A DNA stretch of 64,000 bases. Source: Azoarcus sp. PA01. Its GTDB lineage: Bacteria > Pseudomonadota > Gammaproteobacteria > Burkholderiales > Rhodocyclaceae. The stretch's first letter is position 1. Each line of letters opens with the position of its first letter. The stretch is from assembly GCA_001274695.2 (NCBI GenBank), contig LARU01000002.1, positions 434,001 through 498,000 of the forward strand, read 5' to 3'. This document shows positions 48,963 to 60,276 of the stretch, in pieces. The notes under the pieces are model-generated. The model ran no database searches. It saw only the letters and a program-made list of their open reading frames with translations, and was not told the DNA's origin. The position numbers and the translations under genes were made by a program.

Positions 48963-49397
48963 TCACACGTCGTCCTGCCACCCGAGTTCCAGCAGCCACG
49001 GTGTCGGCCGTGCAGCCAGCGCGCTGCGGATGTAGGGAACGGTCGCCGCGGGAAGGCGCTCCCGCCCGAACCAGCCGAGCCGGTCGCATTTGTCCGGTTC
49101 GCAAATCTGCGGCTCGCCGCTGAAGCGGCCGGCGCGGACGAAGAAATCGACACGGTTCGTGTCGGAGCGGCGGTGCACGGCGCCGACGTATTCGAGCGCA
49201 TCCGCGTGCAAGCACAGCCCGGTTTCCTCGCGCATTTCCCGCACGGCCGCGTCGAGCAGCGACTCGCCGGGCTCCAACTGGCCACCGGGAAGGCTGTACA
49301 ACCCGTCGAAAAACCCGGTCCCGGCGCGTCTGAGCAGCAGCACGTCACCATCCCGCTCGACGATGACGTGTACGCCAACCGGAATTCCGCGACGCAT
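48963..49397 (-). CDS. NUDIX hydrolase
   Basis: A 144-residue hydrolase of nucleoside-diphosphate derivatives with a complete Nudix box (GGQLEPGESLLDAAVREMREETGL; the REETG core is intact) at about residues 38-60. It starts directly after the dut stop codon (no gap), so it is expressed with dut and may clean up a related nucleotide. Substrate unknown. Confidence 0.92.
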   Translation of the reverse strand: MRRGIPVGVHVIVERDGDVLLLRRAGTGFFDGLYSLPGGQLEPGESLLDAAVREMREETGLCLHADALEYVGAVHRRSDTNRVDFFVRAGRFSGEPQICEPDKCDRLGWFGRERLPAATVPYIRSALAARPTPWLLELGWQDDV

Positions 49398-49847
49398 TCA
49401 GTGCTTGCCGGTGCTGCCGAAACCGCCCGCGCCGCGGTCGCTTTGCGGGAATTCATCGACGATGTTGAAGCCGACCTGCAACACCGGCACAACGACCAGT
49501 TGGGCGATGCGCTCCATCGGCTGGACCGTGAACGTTTCGCGTCCGCGATTCCACACCGACACGAAAATCTGCCCCTGGTAATCCGAGTCGATCAGCCCGA
49601 CGAGGTTGCCGAGCACGATGCCATGCTTGTGACCGAGGCCCGAGCGCGGCAGCACCATCGCCGCAAGCCCCGGATCGGCGAGATGGATCGCGAGCCCGCT
49701 GGGAATCAGCGTGGTTTCGCCCGGGTGCAGGCTCACCGGCGCGTTCAGGCACGCGCGCAGATCGAGCCCGGCTGCACCGGGCGTCGCATACGCGGGCGCG
49801 TGGGTGCGCAGGCGGTCGTCGAGAATCTTGACGTCTATTCGGTGCAT
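49398..49847 (-). CDS. dut: Deoxyuridine 5'-triphosphate nucleotidohydrolase
   Basis: Hydrolyses dUTP to dUMP and pyrophosphate, preventing uracil in DNA. The 149-residue trimeric-type dUTPase has all five motifs, including [38 protein letters not shown] and the C-terminal [13 protein letters not shown] at 49847, because [10 protein letters not shown] is the typical start. Nearby coaBC and dut are often neighbours in proteobacteria. Confidence 0.96.
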   Translation of the reverse strand: MHRIDVKILDDRLRTHAPAYATPGAAGLDLRACLNAPVSLHPGETTLIPSGLAIHLADPGLAAMVLPRSGLGHKHGIVLGNLVGLIDSDYQGQIFVSVWNRGRETFTVQPMERIAQLVVVPVLQVGFNIVDEFPQSDRGAGGFGSTGKH

Positions 49848-49967
49848 TTTCCCCTCGGAACTTGGATCGTCGCCCGCGCAGTCCACAAGCGGCTGCAGCA
49901 AACGGAAATGACTTTGTTGATTATCGCGCCCGTTGGTCCCGGGTCGTAACGCGGCAGTCGGTCGCGC

Positions 49968-51179
49968 TCAGGTCGCGAGCTGCCGGACAGCCTGCATCGC
50001 CAGCAGGCCCGCCAGATGCTCGACGATCTTCTGCGCGACGACCGTTTTGGGCGCGCGCGGCTGCGGATGGCGACCGGCGTCGTCGTACAGGATCACCTGA
50101 TTGTCGTCGCTGCCGAGCCCGTCCTGCACGAGGTTGCCGACCAGCATCGGCAGGCGCTTGGCGCGCCGCTTGCCTTCGGCGTACGCATCGAGGTCGCGGC
50201 TTTCGGCGGCGAAACCGACGCAGAACGGTGCATCCGGGCGTGCCGCGACTTCGGCGAGGATGTCCGGGTTGGGTGTCAGCGTCAGCGTGAGCTCGGCGGA
50301 CGACTTCTTCACCTTGTGCTCCGCGGCCGACACCGGCCGGTAATCCGCGACCGCGGCGACGCCGATGAAGACGTCGGCCCCGGGGAGCGCCGCGGCAACG
50401 GCGTCGCGCATCTGCAGCGCGCTGCGCACGTCGACGCGATCGACGCCGAGCGGCGCCGGCAGTCCGGTCGGCCCGCTGACGAGCACGACTTCGGCGCCAG
50501 CGCGCCGGCACGCCTGCGCGAGCGCATAGCCCATCTTCCCGGAACTCGTGTTCGTGATGCCGCGCACCGGATCGATCGCCTCGAACGTCGGCCCTGCAGT
50601 CAACACGACTTTGCGCCCGGCGAGCAGCTTCGGCTGGAAAAAGGCGATCAGGTGCTCGAGCAGTTCGTCCGGCTCGAGCATCCGGCCCATGCCGGTCTCG
50701 CCGCAGGCCTGGTCTCCGGCGGCCGGGCCGACCACCGTCGCGCCCTCGGCAGCGAGCTGCGCGATATTGCGCCGCGTCGCCGGGTGCTCCCACATCTGGC
50801 GGTTCATCGCCGGCGCGACGAGCAGCGGACATTCGCGCGCGAGGCACAGCGTCGTCAGCAGGTCATCGGCGATGCCGTGCACGAGCTTCGCGATGACGTC
50901 AGCCGTCGCCGGCGCGATCAGGATCGCGTCAGTGCCGCGCGTCAGGTCGATATGCGCCATGTTGTTGTCCGCGCGCGGATCCCAGAGATCCGACCATACC
51001 GGGTTGCCCGACAGCGCCTGGAAAGTCACCGGCGTGACGAAACGTGCGCCGCCGGCGGTCAGCACGACGTGCACGTCGGCCCCCGCTTTTCCCAGCAGCC
51101 GCACGAGTTCCGCAGCCTTGTATGCGGCCACCCCGCCGGTGACGCCAAGCACGATCCGGCGCCCGCTCAATTCGCTCAT
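49968..51179 (-). CDS. coaBC: Bifunctional phosphopantothenoylcysteine decarboxylase/synthase CoaBC
   Basis: Makes 4'-phosphopantetheine precursors for coenzyme A. The 403-residue fusion has the CoaC flavin domain (GVTGGVAAYKAAELVRLL, PAMNRQMWEHPA, CGETGMGRM) and the CoaB domain (TAGPTFEAIDPVRGITNTSSGKMG). ATG at 51179. It is divergent from radC with only 46 bases between. Confidence 0.96.
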   Translation of the reverse strand: MSELSGRRIVLGVTGGVAAYKAAELVRLLGKAGADVHVVLTAGGARFVTPVTFQALSGNPVWSDLWDPRADNNMAHIDLTRGTDAILIAPATADVIAKLVHGIADDLLTTLCLARECPLLVAPAMNRQMWEHPATRRNIAQLAAEGATVVGPAAGDQACGETGMGRMLEPDELLEHLIAFFQPKLLAGRKVVLTAGPTFEAIDPVRGITNTSSGKMGYALAQACRRAGAEVVLVSGPTGLPAPLGVDRVDVRSALQMRDAVAAALPGADVFIGVAAVADYRPVSAAEHKVKKSSAELTLTLTPNPDILAEVAARPDAPFCVGFAAESRDLDAYAEGKRRAKRLPMLVGNLVQDGLGSDDNQVILYDDAGRHPQPRAPKTVVAQKIVEHLAGLLAMQAVRQLAT

Positions 51180-51225
51180 GGCATATTCCGTATAATTAAT
51201 AAACCCATCCTCACACCCGCTACCC
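51180..51225. promoter_or_regulatory. Divergent promoter region for coaBC and radC
   Basis: Only 46 bases separate the two start codons. They contain TATAAT at 51191-51196 on the plus strand and an AT-rich ATTAATAAA stretch that could hold a minus-strand -10. No good -35 is seen, so the promoters may extend into coding sequence. Confidence 0.45.
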
Positions 51226-51903
51226 ATGGCAATCACCGACTGGCCGGAAAACGAGCGCCCGCGCGAGAAACTCCTCACCCGCGGCGCTGCCGCGCTGTCC
51301 GACGCCGAACTGCTCGCGCTGTTCCTGCGCGTCGGCATGCGCGGAAAAAGCGCGGTCGACCTCGCGCGCGAGCTGCTGCAACAGTTCGGCTCGCTGACCC
51401 GCCTGTGCGCCGCCTCCGCCGCGGAATTTTCCGCGATCCCGGGCATGGGCGTCGCAAAGTATGCCCAACTGCAGGCGGTCATGGAACTGGCGCGACGCGC
51501 GCTGGCCGAGCAGATGAACGCTGCCGACGTGTTCGAATCGCCGCTGGCGGTGCGCAACTGGCTGCGCCTGCGCATCGGCTCGCTGCCACACGAGGTGTTC
51601 CACGTGCTGCTGCTCGATGCGCGTAATCGCCTGATCGAAGCGGTCGAACTGTTCCGCGGCACGCTGACGCAGACCAGCGTCTACCCGCGCGAAGTCGTCA
51701 AGCTCGCGCTCGCGAAGAACGCCGCCGCGGTGATTCTCGCGCACAATCACCCTTCGGGCGCCGCCGAGCCGAGCCCCGCGGACGAACTGCTGACGCGCAG
51801 CCTGAAGCAGGCGCTCGAGCTGGTCGATATCCGCGTCCTCGATCACTTCATCGTCACCGCCCACGCGCAGCCCCTGTCGTTCGCCGAGCGCGGGTTGCTG
51901 TAG
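51226..51903 (+). CDS. radC: RadC-family protein (UPF0758/JAB1-MPN domain)
   Basis: A 225-residue protein with an N-terminal helix-hairpin-helix domain ([29 protein letters not shown]) and a C-terminal JAB-like metal-binding domain with [18 protein letters not shown]. RadC was named for DNA repair, but its true role is uncertain; it is widespread. The ATG at 51226 is clear. Confidence 0.94.
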   Translation: MAITDWPENERPREKLLTRGAAALSDAELLALFLRVGMRGKSAVDLARELLQQFGSLTRLCAASAAEFSAIPGMGVAKYAQLQAVMELARRALAEQMNAADVFESPLAVRNWLRLRIGSLPHEVFHVLLLDARNRLIEAVELFRGTLTQTSVYPREVVKLALAKNAAAVILAHNHPSGAAEPSPADELLTRSLKQALELVDIRVLDHFIVTAHAQPLSFAERGLL

Positions 51904-52118
51904 CGCGGCAGCGTGAAAGCCCGGCGCACGCCCCCCCCGGCGTGCCGAAATGGCAAAAGCACTTCCGCCCGCGCTTCGCAGCGGCGGTCATGCCCGCCCT
52001 GCCGCGCGAACCCCGCCGCCTCCGCGAACCGCCTGAAAGCCTTGAAATCCTTGACTATCATCGACTTCGCCATTAGAGTGCTCGATTCTTTTGCAAACCC
52101 ATCAACTGGAGCAACACC

Positions 52119-52430
52119 ATGTACGCGGTGATAAAAACCGGCGGCAAGCAGTATCGCGTCGCAGCCGGCGAAAAGATCAAGGTAGAACAGATACCGGCAG
52201 ACGTGGGCTCCGAAATCACCATCGACCAGGTTTTCATGGTCGGCGAGGGCGAGTCGGTCAAGATCGGCACCCCGGTGGTTTCCGGCGCCGTTGTCACGGC
52301 GACCGTGGTGTCCCACGGCCGTCACGACAAGATCAAGATTTTCAAGATGCGCCGCCGCAAGCACTACCAGAAGCATCAGGGGCATCGCCAGAACTACACC
52401 GAGCTTCGCATCGAAGCGATCTCGGCCTGA
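52119..52430 (+). CDS. rplU: 50S ribosomal protein L21
   Basis: A 103-residue ribosomal protein with the family sequences [20 protein letters not shown] and [17 protein letters not shown]. It is the first gene of the conserved rplU-rpmA-obgE order. Confidence 0.97.
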   Translation: MYAVIKTGGKQYRVAAGEKIKVEQIPADVGSEITIDQVFMVGEGESVKIGTPVVSGAVVTATVVSHGRHDKIKIFKMRRRKHYQKHQGHRQNYTELRIEAISA

Positions 52431-52448
52431 GTCCGGAGGTAATTCGAC

Positions 52449-54003
<1,555 letters not shown>

Positions 54004-54021
54004 GAACCTTCCCAGCCCGTC

Positions 54022-55137
54022 ATGAGAGACAAGATCCGCAACGCGCGCCGCATCGTCGTCAAAGTCGGCAGCGCACTCGTCACGAACAACGGTGCCGGAC
54101 TCGACAAAGCGGCGATGGGCGACTGGGCGCGCCAGATCGCCGCGTTGCGTGTCGCGGGCAAGCAGGTCGTGCTGGTGTCGTCCGGCGCGATCGCCGCCGG
54201 CATGCAGCGCCTCGGCTGGCAAAAGCGCCCGCACGAAATGCACAAGCTGCAGGCCGCTGCAGCGGTCGGGCAGATGGGCCTCGTCGAAGCTTACGAAGAC
54301 GCTTTTTCGCGCCACGATCTTCACACCGCGCAGATCCTGCTGACCCACGACGACCTCGCCGACCGCAAGCGCTACCTGAACGCACGTTCGACGCTGACGA
54401 CGCTGCTCGAACTGGGAGTCGTGCCGATCATCAACGAGAACGACACGATCGTCACCGACGAGATCAAGTTCGGCGACAACGACACGCTCGGCGCGCTGGT
54501 CGCGAACCTCATCGAAGCCGATGCGCTGGTGATCCTCACCGACCAGCAAGGCTTGTACACCGCCGACCCGCGCCGCGACCCCAGTGCAACGCTCGTCTGC
54601 GAAGGCCGCGCCGAAGACAGGTCGTACGAGGCGATGGCGGGCGGTGCCGGCACCGGTATCAGCCGCGGCGGGATGATCACGAAGATCCGCGCCGCGCAGC
54701 GTGCGGCGCGAAGCGGCGCCCACACGTGCATCGCCAGCGGCAACGAAGCCGATGCACTGATCCGCCTCGCGCAGGCCGAACCGCTCGGCACGCTGCTCTA
54801 CGCGACCAGTTCGCCGCTGCAGGCGCGCAAACAGTGGCTCGCCGACCACCTGCAGCTCGCCGGCGACCTCATCCTCGACGATGGCGCAGTCGCCGCGTTG
54901 CGCAGCGGGCGCAGCCTGTTGCCCGTCGGGGTCGTCGAAGTCGGCGGCGAATTCGAGCGCGGCGCAGCCGTCGCCTGCCGCAGCGCCGCCGGCGACGAGA
55001 TCGCGCGCGGTCTCGTCAACTACAGCAGTAGCGAGTGCCGCCGCATCGCGCGCAAATCGAGCACGCAGATCGAAAAACTGCTCGGCTACATCGACGAACC
55101 CGAGCTGGTTCACCGCGACAACATGGTGCTGCGATAA
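54022..55137 (+). CDS. proB: Glutamate 5-kinase
   Basis: Phosphorylates glutamate, the first step of proline biosynthesis. The 371-residue protein has the amino-acid kinase domain ([67 protein letters not shown]) and a C-terminal PUA domain (about 280-371). It starts 18 nt after obgE, the usual operon order. Confidence 0.97.
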   Translation: MRDKIRNARRIVVKVGSALVTNNGAGLDKAAMGDWARQIAALRVAGKQVVLVSSGAIAAGMQRLGWQKRPHEMHKLQAAAAVGQMGLVEAYEDAFSRHDLHTAQILLTHDDLADRKRYLNARSTLTTLLELGVVPIINENDTIVTDEIKFGDNDTLGALVANLIEADALVILTDQQGLYTADPRRDPSATLVCEGRAEDRSYEAMAGGAGTGISRGGMITKIRAAQRAARSGAHTCIASGNEADALIRLAQAEPLGTLLYATSSPLQARKQWLADHLQLAGDLILDDGAVAALRSGRSLLPVGVVEVGGEFERGAAVACRSAAGDEIARGLVNYSSSECRRIARKSSTQIEKLLGYIDEPELVHRDNMVLR

Positions 55138-55173
55138 GCTGCGCGGCTCCGTGACAGCCGGCATTAATCGACG

Positions 55174-56004
55174 ATGGCGAACGACGTTTCCCCGCAGCGC
55201 TTCCTGATCCAGATCGCGGACGACCTCTCGTCCGGCGACATCACTTTCCCGACCTTTCTGGACGCGGTGATGAAGATCCGAATGGCGCTCGACAACCCGC
55301 GGCTGACCGTCGATGAACTGGCCCGCGTCCTCGGAGCCGAGCCGCTGGTATCGGCCAAGGTCATCCGTCTTGCGAACTCGGCGGCGCTGAATTTTTCCGG
55401 AAACGACGTCTGCGATGTCAGAAGCGCGGTGATCCGCGTCGGTTTTTCGGCAATTCGCGCCCTCGCGATTTCCGTCGCGATCGAGCAGCTGATGCTCGAC
55501 CGGGAAATGGCCCCTTATGCGAGCAAAGCACGCCGGCTTTGGGAACACAGCCTCGACGTCGCCGCCCTGTCGTTCGTCATCGCCCGCAAGCTGACCCGTT
55601 TCAACCCGCACGAGGCGATGTTCGCCGGCCTCGTGCACGATGTCGGTTACTTCTATCTGCTGTCACGCGTTGCCCGCCATCCCGGCGTCGCCCACGACGA
55701 CGACCTGTCCCGCCTGCTTTCCGAATGGCATGCGGCCGTCGGCCACGCCGTGCTCGGCGCACTCGATGCGCCCGATGCCATTCTCGACGCGGTCTCGGGC
55801 TGCGGGACGGCGTACGAAGGAGACTCTCCGGCCACTCTGGCAAACGTCGTCCACCTGGCGAACCGGCTGACCACCCATCCCAATCCGTTTTCGCGGCCCG
55901 GGGAAATCCCTCCCACGCAGCCAGCCCCCGCCGCTGCGGTCGCGGAAATCGTTGCCGAGTCACGCGACGAGCGGAACTCGCTGATGTCCGCGCTGGGACA
56001 GTAG
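55174..56004 (+). CDS. HDOD domain signalling protein
   Basis: A 276-residue protein consisting mainly of an HDOD domain, a HD-related, mostly non-catalytic output domain (LARVLGAEPLVSAKVIRLANSA, with GLVHDVGYFYLL later). HDOD proteins regulate c-di-GMP, chemotaxis and stress responses. No receiver domain is attached. It is close behind proB but probably functionally independent. Confidence 0.88.
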   Translation: MANDVSPQRFLIQIADDLSSGDITFPTFLDAVMKIRMALDNPRLTVDELARVLGAEPLVSAKVIRLANSAALNFSGNDVCDVRSAVIRVGFSAIRALAISVAIEQLMLDREMAPYASKARRLWEHSLDVAALSFVIARKLTRFNPHEAMFAGLVHDVGYFYLLSRVARHPGVAHDDDLSRLLSEWHAAVGHAVLGALDAPDAILDAVSGCGTAYEGDSPATLANVVHLANRLTTHPNPFSRPGEIPPTQPAPAAAVAEIVAESRDERNSLMSALGQ

Positions 56005-56065
56005 TTTGCGGGCACCCTGCTGGCGACGAGGGCGCGACCCCCGATAGGACCAAGCGAGCCGCTCG

Positions 56066-56839
56066 TCAGGTAGCGACCATCGCCGCCCGCTTCCCCTCGT
56101 AGCCGGCCATGACGCCACCACGGATCAGGTCCCACATCGGGCGAATCAGCGAACGCAGCCCTTCCTTGCTCTGCTCCACGTCCATCATCGACGGCACCCG
56201 CGTGCCGCGATGTTCGATCGGCGGGCCGACCTGCACGATACTGAAGCCGAGCCGCGACAGATGCGCGGCGAGGCGCGGCTCGGTGATGACGAACACCTTT
56301 TCGACGGCACATTGCTCGGCCAGTGCCATCGTCCCCAGATACAAACCGACCGGGATGAACGGAAAACGCGGCGTGGCGTTCGAGCCGAAGTCGCGGGTTC
56401 GCAGCGTCATGTCGGTATGCTTTTCACCACGACGGCGACGGTACATTTGCCTGACCGCAAGCCGGGAAACTTCCGCAATCTTGTGTCGCGGCAGCGCGCG
56501 CGAGTCGATCGTGTGCCGATCCAGGTTCGCCCGGCAAACGTTCTCGAACGGGAAAGGATGAGCGGGGTCCTCGGGGCGCGCGAGGACCAACCGGGTGCAG
56601 CCGACGAGCGTATGGGAGTCGTCTGCGGTGCGCAGCAGGCAATGCACGCTGTGACGATCGTATTCGTCGGTTTCATGCCGATCGTCGCGCAGCGGCTCGA
56701 AGCCGAGGTCTTCGCAGTACACCTCATGGCGAATCGTGAAAACCTGGTCGCGCGTGGATTGATCCAGTGCCGGCAAAACCTCGAAGCGGCTCCCGAAACC
56801 CTTGCCCAGGTCCGAATCACAAGAAAACGGTGTGCGCAT
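56066..56839 (-). CDS. PEP-CTERM/exosortase-system-associated acyltransferase
   Basis: A 257-residue protein of the GNAT-like family found with exosortase/PEP-CTERM systems. Features: an N-terminal region QVFTIRHEVYCEDLGFEP and a central EVSRLAVRQMYRRRRGE with basic residues. No catalytic residues can be named with confidence, but the family pattern is clear. It diverges from a carrier-ligase-acyltransferase fusion (600 bp away). No exosortase or PEP-CTERM substrate is in the window. Confidence 0.82.
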   Translation of the reverse strand: MRTPFSCDSDLGKGFGSRFEVLPALDQSTRDQVFTIRHEVYCEDLGFEPLRDDRHETDEYDRHSVHCLLRTADDSHTLVGCTRLVLARPEDPAHPFPFENVCRANLDRHTIDSRALPRHKIAEVSRLAVRQMYRRRRGEKHTDMTLRTRDFGSNATPRFPFIPVGLYLGTMALAEQCAVEKVFVITEPRLAAHLSRLGFSIVQVGPPIEHRGTRVPSMMDVEQSKEGLRSLIRPMWDLIRGGVMAGYEGKRAAMVAT

Positions 56840-57441
56840 AATTTCCCCAGTGCCCCGGGCGCTCGAACTCGCTCGACCGGCCGATTCTGTGATCCGTGCC
56901 GCCTGTCCGCGGCTCCGAGAAGGAGCTGGCTCTAATCAGAATGTGCAGCTTCCTGACGCGCCATGCCGAAGGAATCCGCACCAGTCGGTGATAATCGTCC
57001 GCGGTTGATGAAAAATCGGAAAACCATCGAACTGGCGCGATTACCAGCAACCGGCGTGCCGGCAGCGGCTGCCGTTCATGGTATCGACAACGTCTTTGTA
57101 GTCAAGTCTCAATACCGATGCAATGACACTGACCGTCCGCCTGCAGCGCAACTTTCAGCTCGCAATACGACTCACCGCCCGTTCAGTTACGCGGCAAGGC
57201 GGTGACGGCGAACGTCCTCGGGCTCGCCTCACGCGGTCGCACGCAATGGGCCGGCGGCCGTGTTCCGGCTGATCGGTCGGGTGCCGCCCGGCGACACTCG
57301 CGCCGCTGGCAAGCACCGGCCAAAACGTGAGAAAGTCTGCATCCGCCGCCGCTCAAACGGAACCACGCCCTGCTTCCGAACCCGGCAAGGCGAGAGCGGT
57401 CCAGCAACAAACGGCGGCAGGCCAACACGCAGGACTTCAGC
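56840..57441. other. 600-base divergent intergenic region
   Basis: Unusually long gap between two oppositely oriented genes. No RNA gene, clear promoter or protein-coding frame stands out; the frames crossing it have no family resemblance and look like shadows. It could contain regulatory sites for both neighbours or a decayed gene. Confidence 0.5.
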
Positions 57442-60234
57442 ATGAATCGACTCTCGGCAGCGACCGGTGACGCAGAAGTGCTACAGATCGTGCGCGTGCT
57501 CGTCGCCGAGCTTCGCCCGGGACAGCGGCTGACGCCGGAGCTCGACAGCCATCTCGAGCGGGATCTGGGGCTCGACAGTCTTGCACGCGTCGAGTTGCTC
57601 GCGCGCCTCGAGCATGCGGCCGGCGTCCGCCTGCCGGCCGGCACGCTCGCCGCGGCCGAGACTCCGCGCCAGCTGCTCGCAGCGCTGCGCGCCGCCCATC
57701 CCGAGCTTGCCGCACAGCAGACCGATATCGTTGTGCCGGAAACGCGCGGCGAGACGATCGAAACCCCCGCGCACGCCGACACGCTGCTCGAGGTGCTGGA
57801 GTGGCACGCTGCGCGCTCGCCCCGGCACGTGCACATTCGCCTGCTGCGCGACGACGTCGAGATCGCGACGCTGACGCACGACGAGTTGCTGCAAGGCGCG
57901 CGCCGCATTGCCGCCGGCCTGCAGCAGCGGGGACTTGCGCGCGGCGAAGCCGTCGCGATCATGCTGCCGACGGCGCTCGAGTTCTTCACGAGCTTTTTCG
58001 GCGCCTTGCTGGCCGGAGGCGTGCCCGTGCCGATGTATCCGCCGACGCGCCCGTCACAGCTCGAAGATCATCTGCGCCGCCAGGCCGGCATTCTCGACAG
58101 CTGCGAAGCGCCGGTGCTGGTCACGGACGCGGACGTGCGCACCGTCGCGCGTCTGCTCGCGACGCAGTCGCCAAGTCTGAAGCAGGTCGCAACGGTGCAG
58201 GAACTGGCAGCGACTGCCGGCAGCAGCACGTCAACCACGGTGGGGGCGGCCGACCTTGCCCTGCTTCAGTACACCTCGGGCAGCACCGGCAACCCCAAAG
58301 GTGTCATGCTCAGCCACGCCAACCTGCTCGCGAACATCCGGGCGTGGAGCCGCACGATCGGGATGAACGCCGACGATGTCACGGTGAGCTGGCTGCCGCT
58401 GTATCACGACATGGGTCTGATCGCGGCCTGGCTCGGCAGCCTGTACAACGGCTCCGCGCTGGTGCTGATGTCGCCGCTGGATTTCCTGTCACGGCCGGCG
58501 CGCTGGCTGTGGACGATCCACCGTTATCGCGGCAGTCTCTCGGCAGGGCCGAATTTCGCCTACGAGCTCGTACTGAAGCATGTCGACGATGCGCAGCTCG
58601 CGGGGCTGGACCTGTCGTGCTGGCGAGTTGCCGTCAATGGAGCCGAGCCCGTCAGTCCGGACACGATCGAGCGCTTCAGCGAGCGCTTCGCGCGCTACGG
58701 TCTGCGCCGCGAGACCGTGATGCCGTCGTACGGGCTCGCCGAGAACGCCGTCGGGCTGGCAGTTCCCCTCCCCGGGCGGGAGGCACGGATCGACCGCATC
58801 GCGCGCGAGCCGTTTTTCCGCGACCGCCAGGCGCGCTCGATACCGGCGAATGACCCGACCGCGATTCGCTTCGTCGGCTGCGGGCAGCCGCTGCCCGGGC
58901 ATGAACTGCGCGTGACGGATCCGGCCGGTGGCGAACTGCCGGAGCGCCGCGTCGGCCGCATCGAGTTCCGCGGCCCGTCGGCCACGTCCGGCTATCTGCG
59001 CAATCCCGAGGAAACCCGCAAGCTGAGGCACGGAACCTGGCTCGACACTGGCGACCTCGGCTACGTCGCCGACGGCGAGCTCTTCGTCACCGGCCGCGTC
59101 AAGGACATGATCATCCGCGGCGGGCGGAACCTCTATCCGTACGAACTCGAGGATGCGATCGGTGCGCTGCCGGGCGTGCGCAGGGGCTGCGTCGCGGTGT
59201 TCGGCGCTTCCGACCCCACCACGGCGAGCGAACGACTCGTCGCCGTCGTCGAAACGAGGGCGACGCACGACGACGAGCGCCGTAGCTTGCAGCACACGAT
59301 CGAAGGCCTCGCCGTCGAGCTGCTCGGCGTGCCGCTCGACGAAGTCGTGCTGGCGCCGCCGCACAGCGTGCTGAAAACATCAAGCGGAAAGATCCGCCGT
59401 GTCGCGACGCGCGACCTGTACGTCAGCGGGGCGCTGGGCCGGCAGCGCAGCGTACGCATGCAGTTGCTGCGTCTCGCGGCGTCGGCGCTCGTGGAGCGCG
59501 CTTCACGAGCGCTGTCTCGCGGCGCGGCGTTGCTGTGGGCGGGCTGGGCGTGGATCGCTCTCGTGCTGCTTGCGGTGCCGGTCTGGCTGGCGGTCGCGGC
59601 GCTGCGCCGCCCTGCTGCGGGCTGGCGCATCGGAAGCCACGCGGCGCGGCTGCTCGCGCGGCTGGTCGGCATCCGCCTCGAGGTCCGCGGCCGGGAAAAT
59701 CTCCCGGCGCGTGCTCCCTGCATCGTCGTCGCGAACCACGCGAGCTATCTCGACGGCCTGATCGCCGTCGCCGCGCTCCCGCGATCTTTCGCGTTCGTCG
59801 CGAAGCGCGAACTGCAGGACAGCCCGATCGCCTATCGCTTCCTGCAGGGCCTCGGCGCCGAGTTCGTCGAGCGCTTCGCAGTGCAGGACAGCGTCGACGC
59901 CGCCCACCGCCTTGCCGGACGGGCGCGCGAAGGGACAGCGCTGTTCTACTTCGCCGAAGGCACTTTCGTCGGACAGCCCGGGCTGCGCGAATTTCGCCTC
60001 GGTGCCTTCCTCGCCGCGTGCGACGCCCGCCTGCCCGTGGTGCCGGTAACCCTTCGCGGCACACGCACCGTGTTGCCCGACGCGACGTGGCGCCCTCGCC
60101 GTGCCGCGATCACCGTATCGATCGCCCCTCCGATCCTGCCGCAGGGCTCGGACTGGAGCGCGGCACTCGCGCTGCGCGACGCGACGCGCGCAACGATCCT
60201 CGCCGAGTGCGGCGAACCCGACGCGACTGCGTAA
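57442..60234 (+). CDS. Fusion: acyl-carrier domain, acyl-AMP ligase and PlsC acyltransferase
   Basis: A 930-residue protein. Residues 1-85 are an acyl/peptidyl carrier domain with the phosphopantetheine Ser46 (GLDSLARV). Residues 105-665 are an adenylating ligase with P-loop YTSGSTGNPKG (277-287), YGLAE (430-434), TGDLGY (536-541) and the catalytic Lys in KTSSGK (650). A hydrophobic segment (about 698-722) follows. Residues 735-920 are a PlsC-type acyltransferase with NHASYLD (H766-D771) and FAEGTF. The protein probably activates a fatty acid, holds it on its own carrier and transfers it to a lipid acceptor at the membrane. The pairing with the divergent PEP-CTERM-type acyltransferase suggests a shared envelope lipid pathway (inference). 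Confidence 0.9.
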   Translation: MNRLSAATGDAEVLQIVRVLVAELRPGQRLTPELDSHLERDLGLDSLARVELLARLEHAAGVRLPAGTLAAAETPRQLLAALRAAHPELAAQQTDIVVPETRGETIETPAHADTLLEVLEWHAARSPRHVHIRLLRDDVEIATLTHDELLQGARRIAAGLQQRGLARGEAVAIMLPTALEFFTSFFGALLAGGVPVPMYPPTRPSQLEDHLRRQAGILDSCEAPVLVTDADVRTVARLLATQSPSLKQVATVQELAATAGSSTSTTVGAADLALLQYTSGSTGNPKGVMLSHANLLANIRAWSRTIGMNADDVTVSWLPLYHDMGLIAAWLGSLYNGSALVLMSPLDFLSRPARWLWTIHRYRGSLSAGPNFAYELVLKHVDDAQLAGLDLSCWRVAVNGAEPVSPDTIERFSERFARYGLRRETVMPSYGLAENAVGLAVPLPGREARIDRIAREPFFRDRQARSIPANDPTAIRFVGCGQPLPGHELRVTDPAGGELPERRVGRIEFRGPSATSGYLRNPEETRKLRHGTWLDTGDLGYVADGELFVTGRVKDMIIRGGRNLYPYELEDAIGALPGVRRGCVAVFGASDPTTASERLVAVVETRATHDDERRSLQHTIEGLAVELLGVPLDEVVLAPPHSVLKTSSGKIRRVATRDLYVSGALGRQRSVRMQLLRLAASALVERASRALSRGAALLWAGWAWIALVLLAVPVWLAVAALRRPAAGWRIGSHAARLLARLVGIRLEVRGRENLPARAPCIVVANHASYLDGLIAVAALPRSFAFVAKRELQDSPIAYRFLQGLGAEFVERFAVQDSVDAAHRLAGRAREGTALFYFAEGTFVGQPGLREFRLGAFLAACDARLPVVPVTLRGTRTVLPDATWRPRRAAITVSIAPPILPQGSDWSAALALRDATRATILAECGEPDATA

Positions 60235-60276
60235 AAGCCTGTCAGGCAGGGCGGCGGGATGCGGGGATGTGCCGAA

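Noticed and set aside
56840..57441. Possible small genes in the long divergent gap
   Set aside because: Short frames exist but lack ribosome-binding sites, family motifs and consistent codon pattern, so no gene was called.
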